A stretch of 64,000 nt of DNA from the NCBI RefSeq assembly GCF_001562275.1, contig NZ_CP014304.1, positions 1,426,001 to 1,490,000 on the forward strand. The letters are read 5' to 3'. The translations under genes were made by a program, and so were the position numbers. Source of the stretch: Hymenobacter sp. PAMC 26628 (lineage in GTDB: Bacteria > Bacteroidota > Bacteroidia > Cytophagales > Hymenobacteraceae). This document shows, piece by piece, positions 31,391 to 40,492 of this stretch (the first letter of the stretch is position 1; each line of letters opens with the position of its first letter). The notes below the pieces were generated by a model. It was given only the letters and a program-made list of their open reading frames with translations. It was not told the origin of the DNA and made no database searches.

Positions 31391-34300
31391 CTAAATCTTC
31401 GCGTTCAGGTTGAGGCCGAACGTGCGCGACGGCGGTACGCCGCCCAGCTCCAGGCCCTGCGTGAAGGCGTTGTAGCTGCCCTCGGGGTCGATGTTGTCGG
31501 TGAGGCGGCGGAAGTAAAACAGGTTGCGCGCCACCAGGCTCAGGGTCAGGCGCTGCACGTGGTTGTTGAACAGCTTGGTCGGAAATGAGTATCCCAGCGT
31601 GACCTGGCGCAGCTTGATGAAGCTGGCGTCCTGCACGAACTGCTTGCTCACGTTGTCGGCCAGCGTGCCGTAGTAGGTTTGGGCGTTGATGGGGCTGGCG
31701 GCGGTGCCGAAGTTGCCCTCGCGGTTCACCAGCGTTTCCTTGCGCAGGCCGTAGATGGTGGCGTAGTAGTCGGTGGTGGAGAAGATTTTGCCCCCAAACT
31801 TGCCGTCAATCAGCACGCCCAGGTTAATGTTGCCGAGCGTAAAGTCGTTGCTCCAGCCCATCGTCCAGGGGTGGTAGGCGGTGCCGTAGGAGGTGAGGTT
31901 GCCGCGGGCCGGCACGCCGCTGGGGGCCAGCGCAATGCTTCCGTCCGTGTTGTATTGGTAGTCGTAGGCCAGCACTTGCCCGAAGGGCTTGCCCACCACC
32001 TGCCCCAGGAAGCCCGCCCCCGAGCGCGACGTGGCGTACACCGACTGCGTTTGGTCGGCGGCCAGCGAGAGCACCGTGCTCTTATTGTAGGCCGCGTTAA
32101 ACGAAGAAGTCCAGGTGAACTTAGCGCTGCGCACCGGCAGCACGGTCAGCAACATTTCCACGCCCTTGTTTTCCAACCGGCCCGCGTTCAATACCGCGCT
32201 CGAGTAACCCGATGTAATCGAGGAAGGAGCGTCCACAATCTCGCCGGTCGAGTTCTTCTTGTAGAAGGTCAGGTCGAGCCGCAGCCGGTTTTGCAGAAAA
32301 GCTAATTCGGTGCCTACTTCTAACTCGGTAGCCTCCGATGCTTTTAAATTAGGGTTAGGGATACTGGAGTCGGAGGGGCCCCCGTAGGGCACTCCGTTGA
32401 GCGTAGTCGAACCTAGGGAGTAATTGAGCTGTGTGCGGAAGGGGCCAGTAGCTTGCCCTACTTTCGAGTAGCCGGCCCGGACTTTGCCAAACGAGAGGAA
32501 AGCGGGCTTGAACAGCTCCGAGAACACAAACGAGCCGCTTACACCAGGATACGTTTTTCCAAGGTCTTTGCCTTCAACGCCGGGCGTGGCCAGTGACGAG
32601 AACCAGTCGCGCCGCACGGTGCCCGTTAGAAACAGAAAATCCTTGTAGGAGAAGTCCGCCGAGCCGTACACCGACTGCACCTCCAGGTCGTAGAAGATGG
32701 GGGCTACCGAGCGCGTCTTGGTGTTGCTCAACTGGTTGATGCCGAACACGGCGAAGTCGTTGCCAAAGTTCTGGAAGCCTTCCTGCTTGGTGCGGCGGTA
32801 GCTGGCGCCCACGTTGGGCGCGAACGTGAAGTCTTCGCCCACCTTGAAGGTCTTGCCGGCCAGCACGTCGGCGTTGAGGTCGGTGAACTGGTTGGTGATT
32901 TCCGTGATGCTGCCCGAGGGGCGGTAGGCCGTGCCCGAGGGCGTCACGGTCGTGATGCGGTCGTTGTAGGCGTCACGCCCGAGGCGGCCCTGCAAAAACA
33001 GGCCAAAATCGAAGTTATAGCGGGCCGTCAGGTTGGAGAGCATCCGCTCGCGGCGGGTGTTGCTGACGAACTGGTTGGCCGCGAAATAAGGGTTGGTGTT
33101 GTACAGGTTACCGGTGTTGAACGTCAGCTCGTTGCCGTTGGCCAGCGTGCCGTTGCCGTTGGGGCCCTGCAAGTCGCGCACGTCCAGGCTGGTGGGCAGG
33201 AAGGCCACGTTGAAGTTGGCGTTGCCGGCCCCATCCGACAAAACGGGCCGGTTTTTGGCCTGCTCCAGGATGTAGTTGGTGCGCGCATCAATGGTGAGGC
33301 GCTTGAAGGGGTCGAAGGTGCCCGTCAGGTTAAACGTCTGGCGGTCGAGGCGCGAGTTGGGCACCACCGCCGTGTTGGCCAGGTCGCTGGCCGAGAGGCG
33401 TACCGAGCCGCCCGTAAAGCTTTTGTTGAACGAGAGCGTGTTGGTGAGGGCCCCGCCCGTGCGGTAAAAGTTTTTGATGTTGTCTTTCTGCGCCGAGTAG
33501 GGCCGCGAGGTGCCGTCAAACTGCACCACGGGGGTGCCGTCGAGCCGCGCGCCCCAGCTGGAGTTGCCCGACTGCGCCGCCGCGGTGGCCGTGGCGGGCT
33601 TGATGCCGGTGCTGCCCTGGCCGTACTCGTACTGCCAGTCGGTGAGGTTGAACGCGCGCTGGGCGACGTAGTTGCTGTTCAGCTCAATGCCGTCGTTGCC
33701 CTTGGCGCTCTTGGTCGTAATCAGGATAACGCCCGCCTTGGCCCGGTAGCCGTACAGGGCCGAGGCCGCCGCGCCCTTCAGCACGGAAATCGTCTCGATG
33801 TCGTCGGGGTTCAGGTTGGAGATGGGGTCGCCAAAGTCGGGCGCGTTGTCGTACTGCCCGCCGCTGTTGCCGATGCTGGCCCCGGCCCCGCCGCTGGGCT
33901 GGCTCTCCACCGGAATGCCGTTGATGACGTAGAGCGGCTGGTTGGTTTGGTTGATGCTCGACGCGCCGCGGATGATGACGTTGCTTGACGAGCCAGGGCC
34001 CCCGGCCGTGGAGTTCACGTTCAAGCCGGCCACTTTCCCCACCAGCGAGTTGGCCACGTTGGTTTCGCGGGCCTGGGTCAGCGAGGTGCCCTGGATTTCC
34101 GTCACCGAGTAGCCCAGGGTTTTGCGCTCGCGCGACACGTTCAGGGCCGTTACCACCACCTCGTCCAGCGCCTGGGTGTTTTCGGTCAGCGACACGTTAA
34201 TAGTCGATTGTGACCGCACCCGCACCGTTTGCGCGTTGTAGCCCACCGACGAAAACACCAGCGCCGCCGTGTCGGCCGCTGCGATGGAGTACGTGCCCTC

Positions 34301-34468
34301 CGCGTTAGTGGTGGCGCCCTGGCGCGTGCCCCGCACGACGACCGTCACCCCCGGCAGGGAGGTGCCTTTCGCGTCAGTCACCTTGCCCGTCACCGTCGTC
34401 GTTTGGGCCTGTACCAAGCCGGGCAAGCCCAGCAAGAGCAGAAAAATAAACCAAGTAAAGTTTTTCAT
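31391..34468 (-). CDS. SusC/RagA-family TonB-linked outer-membrane transporter
   Basis: A 1025-residue TonB-dependent transporter. A signal peptide (MKNFTWFIFLLLLGLPGLVQ AQ) is followed by a carboxypeptidase-D-like domain (TVTGKVTDAKGTSLPGVTVV, about residues 25-95). The TonB-box region is ALDEVVVTAL. The plug (about 115-230) has the SusC hallmark LNPDDIETISVLKGAAASALYG. A 22-strand barrel ends with NLNAKI. It is the outer-membrane channel for oligosaccharides captured by the adjacent SusD. Its promoter carries a -7 box TATGTTTG at 34881-34888 and two palindromic operator-like sites shared with the nagB promoter. Confidence 0.95.
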   Translation of the reverse strand: MKNFTWFIFLLLLGLPGLVQAQTTTVTGKVTDAKGTSLPGVTVVVRGTRQGATTNAEGTYSIAAADTAALVFSSVGYNAQTVRVRSQSTINVSLTENTQALDEVVVTALNVSRERKTLGYSVTEIQGTSLTQARETNVANSLVGKVAGLNVNSTAGGPGSSSNVIIRGASSINQTNQPLYVINGIPVESQPSGGAGASIGNSGGQYDNAPDFGDPISNLNPDDIETISVLKGAAASALYGYRAKAGVILITTKSAKGNDGIELNSNYVAQRAFNLTDWQYEYGQGSTGIKPATATAAAQSGNSSWGARLDGTPVVQFDGTSRPYSAQKDNIKNFYRTGGALTNTLSFNKSFTGGSVRLSASDLANTAVVPNSRLDRQTFNLTGTFDPFKRLTIDARTNYILEQAKNRPVLSDGAGNANFNVAFLPTSLDVRDLQGPNGNGTLANGNELTFNTGNLYNTNPYFAANQFVSNTRRERMLSNLTARYNFDFGLFLQGRLGRDAYNDRITTVTPSGTAYRPSGSITEITNQFTDLNADVLAGKTFKVGEDFTFAPNVGASYRRTKQEGFQNFGNDFAVFGINQLSNTKTRSVAPIFYDLEVQSVYGSADFSYKDFLFLTGTVRRDWFSSLATPGVEGKDLGKTYPGVSGSFVFSELFKPAFLSFGKVRAGYSKVGQATGPFRTQLNYSLGSTTLNGVPYGGPSDSSIPNPNLKASEATELEVGTELAFLQNRLRLDLTFYKKNSTGEIVDAPSSITSGYSSAVLNAGRLENKGVEMLLTVLPVRSAKFTWTSSFNAAYNKSTVLSLAADQTQSVYATSRSGAGFLGQVVGKPFGQVLAYDYQYNTDGSIALAPSGVPARGNLTSYGTAYHPWTMGWSNDFTLGNINLGVLIDGKFGGKIFSTTDYYATIYGLRKETLVNREGNFGTAASPINAQTYYGTLADNVSKQFVQDASFIKLRQVTLGYSFPTKLFNNHVQRLTLSLVARNLFYFRRLTDNIDPEGSYNAFTQGLELGGVPPSRTFGLNLNAKI

Positions 34469-35088
34469 AGACTTCGGTGGGGAAATTGGTGAGAAAAAAA
34501 CGACAGCGCCGCGCTAAAAAGCAGCTTTTCCGCCGTCATGCGGAACGGAGCCAAGAACCAGGCGCGAGGCGGCCGGCAAGTTGAAAAGGAGGGCCTGGGG
34601 CCCTAGCCCGGCCGGTGCGCGCGGCCCGTGGGGGCCCCAGCTAAGAAGCTAGGTAAGGCGGCGGGAGTGGCAGGGCAGGAGTAGGGAACGGGGAGCATGG
34701 CAGAGGAGAGTCGTTGAATTGGTAGCCGTTTCAATAACACCGCGCCGATAACTGCGCCTTCACTTGCGGCCCAAACAACGCCGGTATACCCGCGGAGCGC
34801 GCTGGCTGCGCGCCCGTTTTTCCGGTCTGGTTCTGGCTGACGAATAAGACTTTTCGAACAACTATATAGCTAACTTGCCCCAAACATAACTGCCTGCTGC
34901 ACACAAAGCAAGCGCGGCGTCAAAAAATGTGTGCGCACACGCAGATAAAAAATGCAAAGGGTGCCCGCGCACGCAAAAATTTGGTTATAACGGCGCTAAA
35001 CGCCGCTGCTACGCGGCCTAGCAGGTGGTGCGCGGCTGGCTTTAATACTTTACCACGGGCCCCGCCGTGCTGGCCGGCGGCCCGCCGC
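34469..35088. other. Long intergenic region upstream of susC, no gene seen
   Basis: About 620 bp lie between the susC start and the IS5 element. The only structure I can support is the promoter/operator block at 34881-34972. The region from the start codon back to the promoter would be an unusually long ~400-nt leader. No convincing ORF or riboswitch fold was found. Confidence 0.5.
34881..34972 (-). promoter_or_regulatory. susC promoter with paired LacI-type operators
   Basis: On the minus strand the -7 box TATGTTTG (34881-34888) is preceded by TTTG at 15 nt and CTTG at 20 nt. A perfect palindrome GTGTGCGCACAC lies at 34929-34940, and a weaker one, GTGCCCGCGCAC, at 34961-34972. The nagB promoter at 40403-40492 has the same parts at the same spacing (41 versus 40 bp from the -7 box; sites 32 versus 31 bp apart). 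The LacI protein encoded at 40730 is the probable ligand. Confidence 0.75.
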
Positions 35089-35932
35089 TAGAGGCTGTTC
35101 TGTACTGAGGGTTAAATTTGGGGTATGGCGACAACGCGGTGTTACCCCAGTGATATTTCGGACGATGAATGGGCATTTGTGTGCCCCTACCTGTGCTTGA
35201 TGCGTGAAGATGCGCCCCAACGGGAACACCCGTTGCGCGCCCTCTTTAATGGCTTGCGCTATCTGGCCCACACAGGTTGCCCCTGGCGTTACCTGCCCCA
35301 CGACCTGCCGCCCTGGGCGGCCGTGTACCAGCAATGGGAGCGCTGGCGGGACGCCCGCGTATTCGAACGTATCGTACACGACTTGAATGAGTTGCAGCGA
35401 ATGTTACTGGGCCGGGCAGCTACACCCACGGCCGTCATTTTTGACGGGCGCACGCTGCAAAGCACGCCTGAGAGTGGACACCGGGCGGGCTATGACGGAG
35501 CCAAACGGCGCAAGGGAAGTAAAGCGCACATCGCCGTGGATACGCTGGGCCACCTGCTGAGCGTGGTCGTCACCCCGGCTAATGAGCAGGAGCGGGCGCA
35601 GGTGGGCGAGCTATGTCGGCAGGTGCAGGAAGTGACGGGTCAAACGGTCGAGGTCAGCTTCGGCGACCAGGGGTATACGGGGGAGGACCCGGAGTACGAA
35701 GCGGCGGTGCATGACATTGACTTGCAAGTAATTATGAAACCAGAAGGGCAGACTGGTTTTGTATTATTGCCCCGCCGGTGGGTGGTCGAACGCAGCTTTG
35801 CCTGGTGCAGCCGCTTTCGGCGGCTGGCCCGCGACCACGAGCGCTTGAGTCAGACCTTACAGCAGCTTCATTTTGTCGTTTTTGCCTGTATTATGCTCGC
35901 CCGACACGCTTCAAGTACATAACAGGCTCTAG
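35088..35932 (+). mobile_element. IS5-family insertion sequence
   Basis: Ends GAGGCTGTTCTGTACT (35091) and, inverted, GAGCCTGTTATGTACT (to 35929) form imperfect 16-bp terminal repeats. CTAG flanks both sides (35088-35091 and 35929-35932). This gives a 4-bp CTAG duplication, or a 2-bp TA duplication if the first G belongs to the IS. The element is about 837-839 bp with one transposase gene. It lies between susC and the GH18 gene, and its right target CTAG contains the GH18 stop codon. Confidence 0.9.
35125..35922 (+). CDS. IS5-family transposase
   Basis: A 265-residue DDE transposase in a single uninterrupted frame. The N-terminal DUF4096-like domain reads YPSDISDDEWAFVCPYL and LFNGLRYLAHTGCPWRYLPHDLPPW. 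DDE residues are visible as VIFDGRTLQ, SFGDQGYTGE and RRWVVERSFAWCSRFRRLARD. Both ends and the gene appear intact, so the element may be active. The strand is opposite to the host genes. Confidence 0.95.
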   Translation: MATTRCYPSDISDDEWAFVCPYLCLMREDAPQREHPLRALFNGLRYLAHTGCPWRYLPHDLPPWAAVYQQWERWRDARVFERIVHDLNELQRMLLGRAATPTAVIFDGRTLQSTPESGHRAGYDGAKRRKGSKAHIAVDTLGHLLSVVVTPANEQERAQVGELCRQVQEVTGQTVEVSFGDQGYTGEDPEYEAAVHDIDLQVIMKPEGQTGFVLLPRRWVVERSFAWCSRFRRLARDHERLSQTLQQLHFVVFACIMLARHASST

Positions 35933-36873
35933 TGCGCCGGGGCCCCCGCCCGGGTGCGTTGCGCCACCACCCGGGCAATGGCCGCAAGCAAGGCGTTGGC
36001 CCCGGCCGCGTCCTGCGTCAGCTCCCAAATCATCACGCCGCTGCCCTGGTCGAAGGCCAGGTTGGTTTTGCGCGCGATGGTGGGCAAGCCGTTGTAGCCC
36101 ACGCTGCCGAACAGGTCGGCGCTGGGCGGGGCCCCCCGGGCCACCAGGGCCGAGAAGGCTTCGCCGTTGGGCTGGCCGTAGAAGGGCAGGCCCAGCACGG
36201 CTTTGGTGGCCGGCAGGCCGCGGCCCTTCCAGTAGGCCAGCGTTTCCACCGCCCCTTCGTAGGTAGAATGTGCGGGCGGGGGCGCGTCGTAGGCCATGAT
36301 GTTCAGAAAATCTACATCGCCGAATACGTGGCTGGGAATGCCGGGGCCCGCCCAGGTGCCCCCGGCCACGGCGGCCGTCAGCAGCAGGCCGCGGGGGTGC
36401 AGCTGGGCCGCCAGCGCCGCCATAAGGGCCCCGTAGCCGGCGGCGGTACTGGCGTCGGGGTGCTCCCAATCGATGTCGATGCCATCGAGCTGGTACGCGG
36501 CGGTAAACTGCATCAGGTTGGTGGTGAAGGTATTAGTATAAGCCGCGTTGGCCCCGATGGCGTCGAAGGCGCTGTGGTCGCCGTCGTGCCAGCCGCCCAC
36601 CGACACCAGCACCCGCACCCCGGCGGCGTGGGCCGCCGCCACCAGGCGCCGCAATTTATCGGGGTTTTCGAGGGGCACCAGGCCGCCGGTGGCCGTGGGC
36701 AGCAAAAAGGCGTAGTTGACGTGGGTGAGCTGGGCGAGCTGCGCCGGGTTCACTTCGCCGCGCCAGGCCGGCAGGTAGCCCACCACCCGAAACTGGGCCC
36801 GCGCCGGGGCCCCCAGCGCCAGCAGCACCGCCACCAGGGCCCAACGCAGGGTAGGTTTCGGGTTCATGGGCAC
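35929..36873 (-). CDS. Secreted GH18 chitinase-like glycosidase
   Basis: A 314-residue single-domain GH18 enzyme that would cut chitin oligosaccharides or the chitobiose core of N-glycans. A signal peptide (MPMNPKPTLRWALVAVLLAL GAPARA) precedes the barrel. Substrate strand VLVSVGGWHDGD and the catalytic motif YQLDGIDIDWEHPD (Glu137) are intact. Later segments MAYDAPPPAHS and VLGLPFYGQP match the family. The stop codon TAG overlaps the CTAG target of the IS5 element, which therefore ends the gene without truncating it. It lies 6 bp after the MFS gene, so the two are likely cotranscribed with nagB. Confidence 0.93.
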   Translation of the reverse strand: MPMNPKPTLRWALVAVLLALGAPARAQFRVVGYLPAWRGEVNPAQLAQLTHVNYAFLLPTATGGLVPLENPDKLRRLVAAAHAAGVRVLVSVGGWHDGDHSAFDAIGANAAYTNTFTTNLMQFTAAYQLDGIDIDWEHPDASTAAGYGALMAALAAQLHPRGLLLTAAVAGGTWAGPGIPSHVFGDVDFLNIMAYDAPPPAHSTYEGAVETLAYWKGRGLPATKAVLGLPFYGQPNGEAFSALVARGAPPSADLFGSVGYNGLPTIARKTNLAFDQGSGVMIWELTQDAAGANALLAAIARVVAQRTRAGAPAH

Positions 36874-36879
36874 AGCGGA

Positions 36880-38175
36880 TTAAGCAACTGGTAAGGCGTA
36901 GGATACCGCCGTTTTGGGCTGGTAGGCGTGGCCCCGAAGGGCGAAGAACAAGATGTACAAGTAGCAGGGAATCAGGAGCACGTAGGCTTGCTGCAACCCC
37001 AGCCCTTCGCCCAGCTTGCCGTACACGTAGGGCAGCACCGCGCCGCCCCCAATGCCCATGATGAGCAGCGCCGAGCCATGCTCGGTGTAGCTGCCCAGGC
37101 CCCGGATGCTGAGCGGAAAAATGGCCGGCCACATCAGCGAGTTGGCCAGGCCCAGCAGCGCCACCAGCGCCACCGACGAAAAGCCGTGGGTAGCCAAAAT
37201 GCCCACCGTGAACAGGGCCCCCACCGCGGCGCAAATGGCCAGCGCCCTTTGCTGGCTCACGTAGCGCGGAATGGCCCACACGCCCACAAAATACCCCACC
37301 AGCATGGCCACTAGCGTGAGGGAGGTGAAGTTGCGGGCCACGTCGAGGCTGATGCCCTGCGCCCGGCCGTACTGGATGATGGTGTCGCCGGCAATCACTT
37401 CCACGCCCACGCAGCAAAACAGGGCCCCCACGCCCAGGGCCAGGTGCGGGTACTGGAAAAGGCCCTTCCCCGCGGCCGCTGGGGCCCCGGCGGCAGGCGT
37501 GGGTGCCGTTTCTTCGGTGATGATTTCCGGCAGGCCGGACAGCTTAACCAGGCCGGCGAGCACCACCAGGGCCCCCGCCATCACGAGGTAAGGGAAAATT
37601 ACGCGGTCGGCCAACTGCTGGAGCAGCACGGCTTTGGCGGCGGGCGACGCGGTGCGGGCCAGCTGGCTTTCCAGCTCCGAAGCGCCCTTCAGCACCACCG
37701 CCCCGATGATGAACGGGCTCAGCACCCCGGCCACCTTGTTGCAAATGCCCATGATGCTGATGCGCCGGGCGGCGCTCTCGATGGGCCCCAGCACGGTGGC
37801 GTAGGGGTTGGAGGCGGTTTGGAGCAGCGCCAGGCCGGCCCCCTGCACAAACAAGCCCGCCAGAAACAGGCCAAACGAGCGGGCCTGCGCCGCCGGCACG
37901 AACACCAGGGCGCCCGCCGCCATCACGACCAGGCCCAGCGCCATGCCGTTTTTGAAGCCCGTGCGGCGCAAAATCAGCGACGACGGGATGGCCAAAAACA
38001 CGTAGGCGATGTAGAAGGCGAACGTGACCAGCAGGGCCTGCGCGTAGGTCAGGTCGCAGGCAATTTTCAGGAACGGAATCAGCGTGCCGTTGAGCCAGGT
38101 GATGAACCCGAAGATGAAAAACAGGGCCCCGATGATGACCAGGGGCGGAACGACGATGGCTTTGCTGTCTTTCAT
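36880..38175 (-). CDS. Sugar MFS transporter, NagP/FucP-like
   Basis: A 431-residue major facilitator protein with 12 predicted helices in the inner membrane. N-terminal IGALFFIFGFITWLNGTLIP FLK and the loop IPSSLILRRTGFKNGMALGL are characteristic of the glucose/galactose/L-fucose:H+ symporter group. LLQTASNPYATVLGP is also typical. Bacteroidota NagP proteins of this group import GlcNAc. The genes on both sides (NagB fusion upstream, GH18 downstream, 6 bp away) support GlcNAc or a related amino sugar as substrate. Confidence 0.92.
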   Translation of the reverse strand: MKDSKAIVVPPLVIIGALFFIFGFITWLNGTLIPFLKIACDLTYAQALLVTFAFYIAYVFLAIPSSLILRRTGFKNGMALGLVVMAAGALVFVPAAQARSFGLFLAGLFVQGAGLALLQTASNPYATVLGPIESAARRISIMGICNKVAGVLSPFIIGAVVLKGASELESQLARTASPAAKAVLLQQLADRVIFPYLVMAGALVVLAGLVKLSGLPEIITEETAPTPAAGAPAAAGKGLFQYPHLALGVGALFCCVGVEVIAGDTIIQYGRAQGISLDVARNFTSLTLVAMLVGYFVGVWAIPRYVSQQRALAICAAVGALFTVGILATHGFSSVALVALLGLANSLMWPAIFPLSIRGLGSYTEHGSALLIMGIGGGAVLPYVYGKLGEGLGLQQAYVLLIPCYLYILFFALRGHAYQPKTAVSYALPVA

Positions 38176-38280
38176 GCAACAATCAAGAAAAAGAGGGGAG
38201 GGTGCGCCCGGGGGCGGAGTGGGGCGGCCGCCAGCGCCTTAGCACCGGCGGGCCGGAGCCCCGGAAGTGGCCCCGGGGCC

Positions 38281-40197
38281 CTAAAAGCGGTAGCGTACGA
38301 AGGCCTCCATGGCCTCGTATTCGGCCAGGCCGAGCTGGTCGTAGCGCTTGGCGGTGGCGCGGTTGCGGTCTTCGGAGCGCTGCCAGAATTCGCGCTTGTC
38401 GTTGCCGGGGAACACGGCGCTGTCCTTCTGCGACTGGTGCTTGAAAATGGCCTGGCGCTTGCGCATCAACTCCTCGGGGCTGATGGGCACGGCCATTTCA
38501 ATCTCCTCCACGTCCCACTCCTGCCAGGCCCCGCGGTAGAGCCACAGGTAGCAGTCGTCGAGCCAGGCTTCTTTGCCCTTGAGGCGCGCCAGGGCGGCAA
38601 AAATGGCGTCGAGGCACACCTTGTGCGTGCCGTGCGGGTCGCGCAGGTCGCCGGCGGCGAAGATTTGGTGGGGCTGGATTTCCTGCAAAATGTTCACCAC
38701 TTCCTGGATGTCTTCCTCGCCCAGGGGCTTCTTCTTCACCTGCCCGGTTTCGTAAAACGGCATGTTCATGAAGTGTACGTTGGCATCTTTCACGCCGCAG
38801 AAGCGGCAGGCCGCCGCCGCCTCGCCTTTCCGAATCAGGGCCTTGATGTCCTGCACCAACAGGCTGTCTTCCTCGCCCAACTTCTTGTGGCTGAGGAACT
38901 CCACCACTTCGGCGTGCTCGCGCTGCATTTTGTTGGCGCCCACGTGCAGCTTCTGGGCGAAGTCCAGGGCGAAGTCGGCGAAGCGGCGCGCGTCGTCGTC
39001 AAACACGGCGATGTTGCCCGAGGTCTGGTAGGCCACGTGCACGTCGTGGCCCTGGTCGACGAGGCGCAGCAGCGTGCCGCCCATCGAAATCACGTCGTCG
39101 TCGGGGTGGGGGCTGAAGATGAGCACCCGCTTGTGGGCCGGCAGGGCCCGCTCGGGCCGCTGGGCGTCGTTCGAGTTGGGCTTGCCGCCCGGCCAGCCCG
39201 TGATGGTGTGCTGGATACCGTTGAACACCCGGATGTTGAGGCTGTAGGCGTTGCCCGATTCCACCAGCAGGTCGCTCAGGCTGCCGTCCTTGTAGTCCTC
39301 GTCGGTGAGCTTGAGGATGGGCTTCTGCATCTTGAGGCTCAGCCAGATAACGGCCCGCCGAATCAGGACGTCGTCCCAGGCGCACATGCCCACCAGCCAG
39401 GGCGTTTTGATGCGCGTCAGCTCCAGGGCCGCCCACTGGTCCACCACCACCCGCGTGTGGGGGTGCTGCTGCAAGAAGGAGGCCGGCACGGCGTCCGAAA
39501 TCTTGCCCTCCACCGTTTCCTGGAGGATTTTGGCCTTGCCCTCGCCCCAGGCCAGCAGGATGATTTGGCGAGCCTTGGTGATGGTGCCCACGCCCATCGT
39601 GAGGGCCCGCAGCGGCACGTATTCTTCCTTGATGAAGTCCTTGGCCGCGTCGGTAATCGTCAACGGGTCCAGCTTTACCAGGCGCGTGGCCGAGGTGCTG
39701 GCCGAGCCCGGCTCGTTGAAGCCGATGTGGCCGGTGCGCCCGATGCCGAGCAGCTGCAAGTCGAGCCCGCCGTAGTCCTCCATCAGCTTGTCGTAGGCCT
39801 GGCAGTAGGCCTTCACCTTTTCGATGGCCAGCGTTCCGTCCGGGATGTGCACGTTTTCGGGCCGGATGTCCACGTGGTCGAACAGCTGCTCGTGCATGAA
39901 GTAGACGTAGCTCTGCAGCTCGTCGGGCGGCATGGGGTAGTATTCGTCGAGGTTGAACGTGACCACGTTTTGAAAGCTGAGGCCCTCCTCGCGGTGCAGC
40001 CGCACCAGCTCCTTGTACACGCCGATGGGCGACGAGCCGGTGGCCAGGCCCAGCACGGCCTGCTCGCCCTTGGCCTGCTTGGCGCGGATCAGCTCGGCAA
40101 TTTCGTGGGCCACGTAAATGGCGCCTTCCCGCGACGTTTCAAAAACGGTGACCGGCAGTTTTTCAAACGTAGTTTCGGAGTAATTCAAAACTTCCAT
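38281..40197 (-). CDS. nagB: Glucosamine-6-phosphate deaminase fused to a PIG-L-type deacetylase domain
   Basis: A 638-residue two-domain protein. Residues ~1-265 are a NagB-type isomerase/deaminase that turns glucosamine-6-P into fructose-6-P and ammonia. It has VLGLATGSSPIGVYKELVRL, NLDEYYPM and GIGRTGHIGFNEPGS. From about residue 370, KRVLIFSPHPDDDVISMGGTL is the zinc-site motif of PIG-L/LmbE N-deacetylases, with AAGDLRDPHGTHKVC (second part of the metal site) near 490. Single-domain NagB has about 260 residues; this long form is known in other Bacteroidota. No nagA is in the window, so the PIG-L domain may matter for deacetylation. It heads the minus-strand group nagB-MFS-GH18. Confidence 0.93.
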   Translation of the reverse strand: MEVLNYSETTFEKLPVTVFETSREGAIYVAHEIAELIRAKQAKGEQAVLGLATGSSPIGVYKELVRLHREEGLSFQNVVTFNLDEYYPMPPDELQSYVYFMHEQLFDHVDIRPENVHIPDGTLAIEKVKAYCQAYDKLMEDYGGLDLQLLGIGRTGHIGFNEPGSASTSATRLVKLDPLTITDAAKDFIKEEYVPLRALTMGVGTITKARQIILLAWGEGKAKILQETVEGKISDAVPASFLQQHPHTRVVVDQWAALELTRIKTPWLVGMCAWDDVLIRRAVIWLSLKMQKPILKLTDEDYKDGSLSDLLVESGNAYSLNIRVFNGIQHTITGWPGGKPNSNDAQRPERALPAHKRVLIFSPHPDDDVISMGGTLLRLVDQGHDVHVAYQTSGNIAVFDDDARRFADFALDFAQKLHVGANKMQREHAEVVEFLSHKKLGEEDSLLVQDIKALIRKGEAAAACRFCGVKDANVHFMNMPFYETGQVKKKPLGEEDIQEVVNILQEIQPHQIFAAGDLRDPHGTHKVCLDAIFAALARLKGKEAWLDDCYLWLYRGAWQEWDVEEIEMAVPISPEELMRKRQAIFKHQSQKDSAVFPGNDKREFWQRSEDRNRATAKRYDQLGLAEYEAMEAFVRYRF

Positions 40198-40402
40198 GGC
40201 TGAATTTCGAGCGTAAAAATGGCGGATTTTTAAAACGAAGCAGGAAGGCGCGGCAGGCGAAAAGCCGGGGCCCCAGGGGCTGCTTTCGGAGCGCGAAGCA
40301 AGAATTAGTGCAGTAATGGCCGGGGCGCTTTATAGAGGCCGGCAGGCCAAGGGCCAGCGCGGCTGCATGGAATAATCGTAGTAAATAAGAGTTTGCTTGG
40401 AT

Positions 40403-40492
40403 CAAACATAAGCCTGCCGCGCAAGCAAAGCAAGCGTTAGACAAAAAATGTGTGCGCACACGCAAAAATAATTGTTCAGAGTGTGCGCACAC
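40403..40492 (-). promoter_or_regulatory. nagB promoter with two LacI-type operators
   Basis: Minus-strand -7 box TATGTTTG (40403-40410), with TTTG 15 nt and CTTG 20 nt upstream. Two perfect GTGTGCGCACAC palindromes lie at 40450-40461 and 40481-40492, 31 bp (about three turns) apart. They are upstream of the -33 region and also between nagB and the divergent lacI-type gene. The arrangement matches the susC promoter at 34881-34972. Confidence 0.8.

Noticed and set aside
34469..34880. A riboswitch in the long susC leader
   Set aside because: No recognisable conserved riboswitch core could be found by eye, so none is claimed.
35125..35922. IS5 as the cause of GH18 inactivation
   Set aside because: The insertion duplicates CTAG and keeps the natural stop codon, so the GH18 frame is intact.
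37444..40203. A 919-codon open frame opposite to the MFS and nagB genes
   Set aside because: Same reason: low-complexity translation, no motifs, and it spans two real genes.
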